Shown here: in pieces, positions 1-4,377 of the stretch
Position numbering within the stretch: position 1 is the stretch's first letter
Layout: every line of letters begins with the position of its first letter
Assembly: GCA_031288815.1 (NCBI GenBank)
Contig: JAITQR010000003.1
Location: 1-6,170, forward strand
From: Treponema sp.
GTDB lineage: Bacteria; Spirochaetota; Spirochaetia; Treponematales; Breznakiellaceae
Length of the DNA: 6,170 nt
Direction: 5' to 3'
Notes under the pieces: generated by a model
Database searches by the model: none
What the model was told of the DNA's origin: nothing
What the model saw: only the letters and a program-made list of their open reading frames with translations
Translations under genes and position numbers: made by a program

Positions 1-411
1 CCCTTTGTGGGGCGGCTTATCGACAGGCTGGGCTACAAATTCGTCATGGTGACCGACACACTGCTCCTGGTGGTGGTCTGCGTCCTCTACGGCTTTGCCC
101 ACCGGCTCTTTCCCCCGGGTATTGCCTTTTGGGTGGTCTGCGTCAACTATGTGCTGGATTCGATTATCTCCATGGCCAGCATGGCGAGCAACGTCTATGT
201 CCAGTCCATCGCCTCCAGCCAGGAGGAGGTTACCGCCACCCTGAGTACCGGGGTTTCGGTGAACCACGTTATTTCGATTTTAATCGCCCTCTTGGGGGGC
301 TACATCTGGGACGCCGTGGGTATAGAGGTTCTGTTCAGCCTGTCCGCGGTGCTGGGGATCATCAACAGTATCTACGCGGCCACGATTAAAACCGCCAGCC
401 CACACCGATAA
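1..411 (+). CDS. MFS transporter, C-terminal part (5' end outside window)
   Basis: This is the last 136 residues of a major facilitator superfamily permease; the reading frame is open to the left edge, so the true start lies outside. The GTG at position 7 is an internal valine, not a credible start. The fragment opens with PFVGRLIDRLGYK, which matches the conserved cytoplasmic loop between MFS helices (G-x-L-x-D-R-x-G-x-K/R type). About four hydrophobic segments follow, near fragment residues 14-33, 37-60, 84-103 and 106-127, consistent with helices 9-12 of a 12-helix carrier of about 400 residues. The protein ends in a short polar tail (KTASPHR, TAA at 409-411). It should act in the inner membrane; the substrate cannot be told from this part. 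It is convergent with the minus-strand operon and overlaps its last gene by 26 bases, so the two are probably functionally unrelated. Confidence 0.85.
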   Translation, partial: PFVGRLIDRLGYKFVMVTDTLLLVVVCVLYGFAHRLFPPGIAFWVVCVNYVLDSIISMASMASNVYVQSIASSQEEVTATLSTGVSVNHVISILIALLGGYIWDAVGIEVLFSLSAVLGIINSIYAATIKTASPHR

Positions 412-1573
412 AGGGACGCAGGTAACCCGGCGAAGGATCGTCTACCGTAAAGAAGTGGGTAAAGTCCAGCCCGGCTTCCACCAGAAAAGGTTTTCTGACA
501 AGCCATTGAAAAGAGACGCCGGCGGCAATGACCGGGATGAGGACCGTCATCGGCTCTGTCTTCCCCCGGTTGAAGGTCAAATGATACACCAGAACCGAGT
601 ATATGCCGCCACCGATACGGAAGTTGAGGGCCATTACCCGGTTTGTAAGCCAGCGCTGGTAAACCCCGTAGATAGCGGCGCCGGGTATCTGGGCCTGCAC
701 GGTATAATCGTCCTGCGCCGCCCCAAAAAAGTACCAGGAGGGTTCAATCTCAAACCCCATATAGCCCCAGCGCCGCTTAAACGGGATAACGCTCAAACGG
801 CTGTACGCGCCGAGGGGGAAAAAGGTCGTTTCAAGCAATTCGTGAATCTGCCCATAGAGGGGAAGCGGGGGCCTGTAGCCCGCCGATATGTTAATATCCA
901 CCGGCTTCTTATAGGCAATCCTGAAGGTTTGTTCCTCCGCCGTGAGTCCGCCGGGGTTCGTTACGTGAATGGTATAGTCCCCCGTGTCCAACTGCTCATA
1001 CCTAAAGATCAGCCGGACCTCGTTCTCCGACTGCTCCGCCGTTACCATGCCGGGCTTTATCAGTATGCCCTGGGGTCCCCGGAGGGAAACATCGATCCCA
1101 TCGACAAGGTTCCTTCCAAGGAGCGTGAGGACCCAGGTAATGTCCTCGTCCAGGTAAAAGGCCTCCGGGCTGAGCCGCACAAGCTCCGGCTGCTTTGCCG
1201 GAAGGATTTCAAATTGCATCCAGGCCGACGCCGGTCCCGGCCGTTCCAAAAGGTCGTAAGGCCTGACCTGGTAACGGTAGATGCCCGGCACCAGGGAAAC
1301 TTCCAGAAAGGACGCTTCTGTTTTTCCGCTTACAGCCCCTTCCCACACTGCTCCTGCCTGTTTTTCAATTTCCACGTCATAGTAGAACGCGTGTTTCTGT
1401 TCTTCCCATCTGAGAAGCTGCATAAAACGACCGTCTTCCGCCATCCAGTACTCCGCTTCCTGGGCCCAAAGAAGCGCGGTTCCCGAGAAACAACAAAAGA
1501 GTAACGTGAAAAGAGTGAAGAGTGCAGAGTGAAGAGAAGTTTTGTGCTTATTGCTACCCTGTCTATTCCTCAC
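386..1573 (-). CDS. Secreted protein with FnIII-like and IPT/TIG-like domains and a C-terminal beta-barrel-like region
   Basis: This 395-residue protein is the third gene of the operon. It begins at GTG (1571-1573); the next in-frame start, Met44, would lose the signal peptide. Residues 1-16 are basic and polar, 17-36 hydrophobic, with a plausible signal peptidase I site after LWA (37). Residues about 42-124 resemble an FnIII-like strand pattern (LRWEEQ, then YRYQVRPYD). Residues about 129-220 look like an IPT/TIG immunoglobulin-like fold (LVRLSPEAFYL, LLGRNLVDG, HVTNPGGL). Residues about 225-395 show alternating polar/aromatic strands and end in GVGWRF with a terminal Phe, the usual C-terminal signal of BAM-assembled outer-membrane barrels. 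I infer an outer-membrane location. It may correspond to T. pallidum TP0483, recalled as a fibronectin-binding protein next to a FecR gene and the cyclase TP0485; this comes from memory and position only. The signal peptide, RBS and start codon lie in heptad-repeat DNA. Function is otherwise unknown. Confidence 0.85.
   Translation of the reverse strand: MRNRQGSNKHKTSLHSALFTLFTLLFCCFSGTALLWAQEAEYWMAEDGRFMQLLRWEEQKHAFYYDVEIEKQAGAVWEGAVSGKTEASFLEVSLVPGIYRYQVRPYDLLERPGPASAWMQFEILPAKQPELVRLSPEAFYLDEDITWVLTLLGRNLVDGIDVSLRGPQGILIKPGMVTAEQSENEVRLIFRYEQLDTGDYTIHVTNPGGLTAEEQTFRIAYKKPVDINISAGYRPPLPLYGQIHELLETTFFPLGAYSRLSVIPFKRRWGYMGFEIEPSWYFFGAAQDDYTVQAQIPGAAIYGVYQRWLTNRVMALNFRIGGGIYSVLVYHLTFNRGKTEPMTVLIPVIAAGVSFQWLVRKPFLVEAGLDFTHFFTVDDPSPGYLRPFIGVGWRF
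1506..1539 (+). repeat. Heptad repeat tract 1 (GTGAAGA type), inside the signal peptide of the third gene
   Basis: The + strand carries about three tandem 7-base units (GTGAAGA, GTGCAGA, GTGAAGA) preceded by a degenerate GTGAAAA. The host gene is read on the other strand, so its mRNA shows the CUUCACU form. It encodes residues 12-23, including SLHSALFTLFT, which is part of the hydrophobic core of the signal peptide. A change of one unit would shift the reading frame. Confidence 0.8.
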
Positions 1574-1582
1574 TCCCCACTC
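1513..1582 (-). promoter_or_regulatory. Potential mRNA hairpin burying the start codon and RBS of the third gene
   Basis: In the minus-strand transcript, the 12 bases from 1582 to 1571 (GAGUGGGGAGUG, ending in the GUG start codon) can pair along their whole length with the 12 bases from 1524 to 1513 (CACUCUUCACUC). This gives ten Watson-Crick pairs and two G-U pairs around a 46-base loop. Three further G-U pairs are possible outward at 1583-1585. The stem covers the start codon and much of the Shine-Dalgarno region. Both arms come from heptad tracts 1 and 2. The upstream stop codon at 1603-1605 is close enough that a ribosome finishing the FecR gene would disturb the stem, which suggests translational coupling. 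The pairing is seen in the sequence; regulation is inferred. Confidence 0.45.
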
Positions 1583-1611
1583 CCCACTTTTTCTCTCAAC
1601 TCTTACTCTTC
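1571..1611 (-). repeat. Heptad repeat tract 2 (GTGGGGA type), spanning FecR stop to the next start
   Basis: Read on the minus strand, this tract starts with GAAGAGTAAGAG, becomes degenerate (a run of A), then has two clean GTGGGGA units followed by GTGAGGA. It supplies the last two Glu codons and TAA stop of the FecR gene, the whole 29-base intergenic gap, and the RBS and GTG start of the following gene. It is inverted relative to tract 1. Confidence 0.75.
1580..1585 (-). promoter_or_regulatory. Ribosome binding site GGGGAG for the GTG start of the third gene
   Basis: GGGGAG on the minus strand lies 6 bases upstream of the GTG start at 1573-1571 and is itself a piece of a heptad unit. A second GGGGA abuts the start codon but is too close to act as a Shine-Dalgarno sequence. 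The spacing, and the signal peptide that follows, decide this start. Confidence 0.6.
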
Positions 1612-4377
1612 TCGTCCGTAAAGTGTTCCGGGTCTCCGAAGTTCAGGCGTAGTGGGCAGGCCGAAGTCAATCGTAAACTGGTTCTCGCCGGTTTCCCCCC
1701 GTTGAACTATGTCCCCCGCCGCTTCCGCCCATACCGCCTCCAGATGCCAGGTAAAAGCCCCCACATCCAGGAGGCTCAAATCTTCCAGGGTCAGGGCCGT
1801 TTCCGTCATGGGCCCTTGCCGCATAACGGTGTTCCCCGTATCCGCGTTTTCAAGGGTAAACAGATACCCTGTGGCGCCTGTGACGGCATCCCAGGAAAAG
1901 AGGATGCGCCGGTTCGCCCTCAGTTCCGCCTCGCCTATAATTTTCCCGTTCACCGGCAGGCGGTTCGCCGCCGCGGGCAGGAGCGGTATGGGAAGCACCC
2001 GGAATTGGAGGGGCGCCTTGGCGCTGATGTCGTAGCCGTCGGGGGTTTCCGCCCGGACGGTCCAGTAATAGTTCCCTTCCCACAGCCTGGGCAGGGTGAT
2101 GCCTTGAGGCGGGTTGTTGACGAGCAGCACCGGAGCTTCGGCAAAATCGGCGCTCCTGGAGAGGATGAAGCTGCTCGTCCCCACCTGATCCTCGGAACTC
2201 CAGCGCAGGGTTTCCGGTTCACGGTAGGCCAGAAGGCCCTCAAAAACGGTGTTGTCGCCGGGGTAATCCAGGATTACCGGATGGATCTTCCGGGCGCGGA
2301 AAACGCCTTCCGAAAGCAGTCCCGTCCGCCGGGTGTTCCGGAAACTTTCCGGCGCCAGGCCCTGTACCGACCAGCGGTAATTCCCCTCGGGGTAGCTGTC
2401 CACGGGAAGGCTCCGGCTTGCCTCTTCGACCAGGTTGTTTTCATAGACCGCCCTGTTCCATTCTTCCTCATGGTATAATTTGAACTGATAATACTCCGCC
2501 CCCTCAGGGCTTGCCCAGGAAAATACCAGGGACTCCCCTTCCTGTGTCGCCACCCGGCCCCCCGGTGCCGGTTCAAGGAGCAGGGGCGCGTCTATGGGGG
2601 GCGCCGCGACAAAGGATCGGGGCGGCGTTTCAAAGACCGCGTCGCCGGTCCCCCTGGCCTGAATCCGCCAATACCAGGTTCCCGCGGGCACGGCGCGCCC
2701 CTGGAAGACTTCGCCGCCCGCCGCCTCGTCGACGAGGACGGAAGAAAAGCCGGGGCTTTCGGAAACCTGAAACCGTGTTTGAAACGGCAGGTTGGTTTTC
2801 CAGGTAAAGCGCAGATCCGGCAGCAGGGAAGTATCGACGATATAGCCCTCGGGAGGGAAAACCAGCCTTTGGATCAGATCTCCTTCCAGGGCGGTAAAGG
2901 AACGGGCCGGGGCAAGGATCGAATCGTTTCCCTCTATGTCGGTCTGGGAAACCGCCCAATAGTACTGCCCCGGCGCCATGGCGTTTTGCCCGGCCCGGCG
3001 CACATAAAAGTTATCCCGCACCCTTTCATCAAGCAGCGGATTACTCAAATCCCGGTTTGTCGAAAGCAGAATCCGGTAGGAGCTGGCTTCCGCTTCCGAG
3101 CGCCACGAAAAATAAACGTCTCCCCGGCCGGAGGCCACATTTACCAGGCCCCGGTCCTGGGGGAGTTGGAGTTCCGGGACCCGCAGGTCCCCACTTTGGA
3201 CAATGCTGAAAGAGGCCGGGGTGGCCTCGCCCGGGGCCCCCTGGAAAGCGGCGGGAAACACCGGCCGTACCCGCCAGTACCAGGTCCCCGGCCCCAGGGC
3301 CGAAGAATAAAAAGATGTTCCCCGGACTTCCTGCGACAGGGCCGGGTTTCTCATGTCCGGGTTGTCCGCCACCTCAAGCATATACAAGTCCGCCTCCTCC
3401 GTTTCCGTCCACAGGAAGCGCACGGAGGGCCTTCTGGTCCTGAATTGATAACGGTAAGACTCTGCGGGGATAATCAAAGCCGGCGCGGGGGCGGGGATGA
3501 CCCTAAAGGACAGGGTAGTGGGAGCGGGCCCTTCGCCCTGTGCCGCTGAAACGCGCCAAAAATAAGAACCCCCGTCAAGGTCCACGGCGGCCCTGTCCCC
3601 GTCAAATTCCCCGCTGAATACGATCCGGGCAAAGGAACGATCCTCGGCAATCTCAAGCCGGGTTGTCTCTTCCGGGGACAGACTGGCCCGGTTCCAGCGG
3701 AAGGGCACGGTAAACTTCCCCGATCCGGGCTTAAGAAAACGCTCCTGGGGCCGGGGAAACAGCGCCACCGCTTCCCGCAGGGCCCGCGGCCCGGCATCGC
3801 CCAGGGCAAGAGTTTCCCCCGCCGCCACGCTGGCGCTTCCATCGGGGCCGGTAAAAGATGCGGTCCCTTCCATAACCCGGAGCGTAAGTTCCCCGTTCTC
3901 CGTCCCGGCCTGCGCCATTCCGCCCGCTTCCACCGTAATCCGCCGGTCTCCTGACACAAGCGTCAGAGGGGAATCCCCGGCGCCGGCGCTTAGAACGCCT
4001 TTGCTGATGTCGACAGAGAAGCCCCCGTCATCTCCGTGAAGCTGGATAAGGGTGTTCTCCGCAAGGTTAATGACCGCGCTTCCCCCCCCAAAGGTAACCG
4101 TAGCTTCCGAAAGCTCCGCGGTTCTGATAAGGTCCCCCTCATACACCGGACTTTCTTTCTTAAGCCGGTCCCACAGCACCCGGTCCGTAAAACGCCGCTG
4201 GGCCGCCCGGTACTTAAAGGTAATCGTCCCTATAGGCGCCTCAGTCTGCCGCGTCAAGGTTCTGAATAAATCGAGCCTGAAAAGGTTAAGGAACAACAGG
4301 ATCCCGAGAATACAGAGGCCGTATATAAAAATATCCCTTACATAAGAGTGAAGAGTGGAGGGGGAAGTGTCCTTCAT
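1603..4377 (-). CDS. FecR-domain protein with seven FnIII-like repeats, membrane anchored
   Basis: This 924-residue protein starts at ATG (4375-4377), overlapping the cyclase stop as ATGA. Residues 1-14 are a short presumed cytoplasmic tail, and 15-33 form one hydrophobic helix (IFIYGLCILGILLFLNLF) with no obvious cleavage site. Residues about 46-195 match a FecR domain, with YEGDLIRTAELSEATVTF followed by GGGSAVINLAENT and then the repeated beta-strand pattern. From about 208 to 903 there are seven repeats of 85-105 residues, each with an early F/L-x-W (226, 321, 423, 524, 619, 724, 827) and a later aromatic-W strand (YFWRV 272, WYWRV 366, YYWAV 472, WYWRI 568, YRWSV 667, YYWTV 770, FTWHL 875), typical of FnIII-like sandwiches. 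It lacks the cytoplasmic anti-sigma region of classical FecR, so a sigma-factor role is unlikely. I infer a periplasmic scaffold or binding protein working with the adjacent cyclase and the predicted barrel protein. The final EE and stop come from a heptad tract. Confidence 0.9.
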   Translation of the reverse strand: MKDTSPSTLHSYVRDIFIYGLCILGILLFLNLFRLDLFRTLTRQTEAPIGTITFKYRAAQRRFTDRVLWDRLKKESPVYEGDLIRTAELSEATVTFGGGSAVINLAENTLIQLHGDDGGFSVDISKGVLSAGAGDSPLTLVSGDRRITVEAGGMAQAGTENGELTLRVMEGTASFTGPDGSASVAAGETLALGDAGPRALREAVALFPRPQERFLKPGSGKFTVPFRWNRASLSPEETTRLEIAEDRSFARIVFSGEFDGDRAAVDLDGGSYFWRVSAAQGEGPAPTTLSFRVIPAPAPALIIPAESYRYQFRTRRPSVRFLWTETEEADLYMLEVADNPDMRNPALSQEVRGTSFYSSALGPGTWYWRVRPVFPAAFQGAPGEATPASFSIVQSGDLRVPELQLPQDRGLVNVASGRGDVYFSWRSEAEASSYRILLSTNRDLSNPLLDERVRDNFYVRRAGQNAMAPGQYYWAVSQTDIEGNDSILAPARSFTALEGDLIQRLVFPPEGYIVDTSLLPDLRFTWKTNLPFQTRFQVSESPGFSSVLVDEAAGGEVFQGRAVPAGTWYWRIQARGTGDAVFETPPRSFVAAPPIDAPLLLEPAPGGRVATQEGESLVFSWASPEGAEYYQFKLYHEEEWNRAVYENNLVEEASRSLPVDSYPEGNYRWSVQGLAPESFRNTRRTGLLSEGVFRARKIHPVILDYPGDNTVFEGLLAYREPETLRWSSEDQVGTSSFILSRSADFAEAPVLLVNNPPQGITLPRLWEGNYYWTVRAETPDGYDISAKAPLQFRVLPIPLLPAAANRLPVNGKIIGEAELRANRRILFSWDAVTGATGYLFTLENADTGNTVMRQGPMTETALTLEDLSLLDVGAFTWHLEAVWAEAAGDIVQRGETGENQFTIDFGLPTTPELRRPGTLYGREE
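4344..4368 (+). repeat. Heptad repeat tract 3, in the 5' end of the FecR gene
   Basis: The + strand has GTGAAGA, GTGGAGG and a degenerate GGGAAGT. In the FecR gene, read on the other strand, it encodes residues 4-12 (TSPSTLHSY), just before the membrane helix. The TLHS peptide recurs in the cyclase tract (5896-5927), and SLHS in the third gene's signal peptide. Confidence 0.75.

Noticed and set aside
412..460. Rho-independent terminator for the MFS gene
   Set aside because: No GC-rich stem followed by a T run is visible downstream of the TAA.
1485..1500. Possible lipoprotein lipobox (TLLFCC) in the third gene's leader
   Set aside because: The residue before Cys is Phe, which does not suit even relaxed spirochaete lipoboxes, and a better signal peptidase I site (LWA then QEA) follows.
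455..1504. A 349-residue open frame on the + strand opposite the third gene
   Set aside because: It is antisense to a gene with a clear signal peptide and barrel-type C terminus; its translation is low-complexity Arg/Pro/Gly-rich with no domain, typical of a shadow frame in GC-rich DNA.
1506..1611. CRISPR-like or IS-like repeat
   Set aside because: Units are 7 bases in short tandem with no unique spacers, no transposase and no target duplication that I can see.
1522..2478. A 318-residue open frame on the + strand opposite the end of the FecR gene
   Set aside because: It is antisense to well-defined FnIII-like repeats, begins within heptad DNA, and shows no recognisable motif.
2040..3300. 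DNA-level tandem repeats in the FecR gene (recurrent 'cagtaccaggt'-like segments)
   Set aside because: These reflect the recurring Y-W-x-V strand codons of the FnIII-like domains; the sequence between them has diverged, so it is protein-level repetition.
2779..3549. A 256-residue + strand open frame opposite the middle of the FecR gene
   Set aside because: It lies antisense to three FnIII-like repeats with intact aromatic motifs and has an Arg/Gly/Pro-rich shadow composition.
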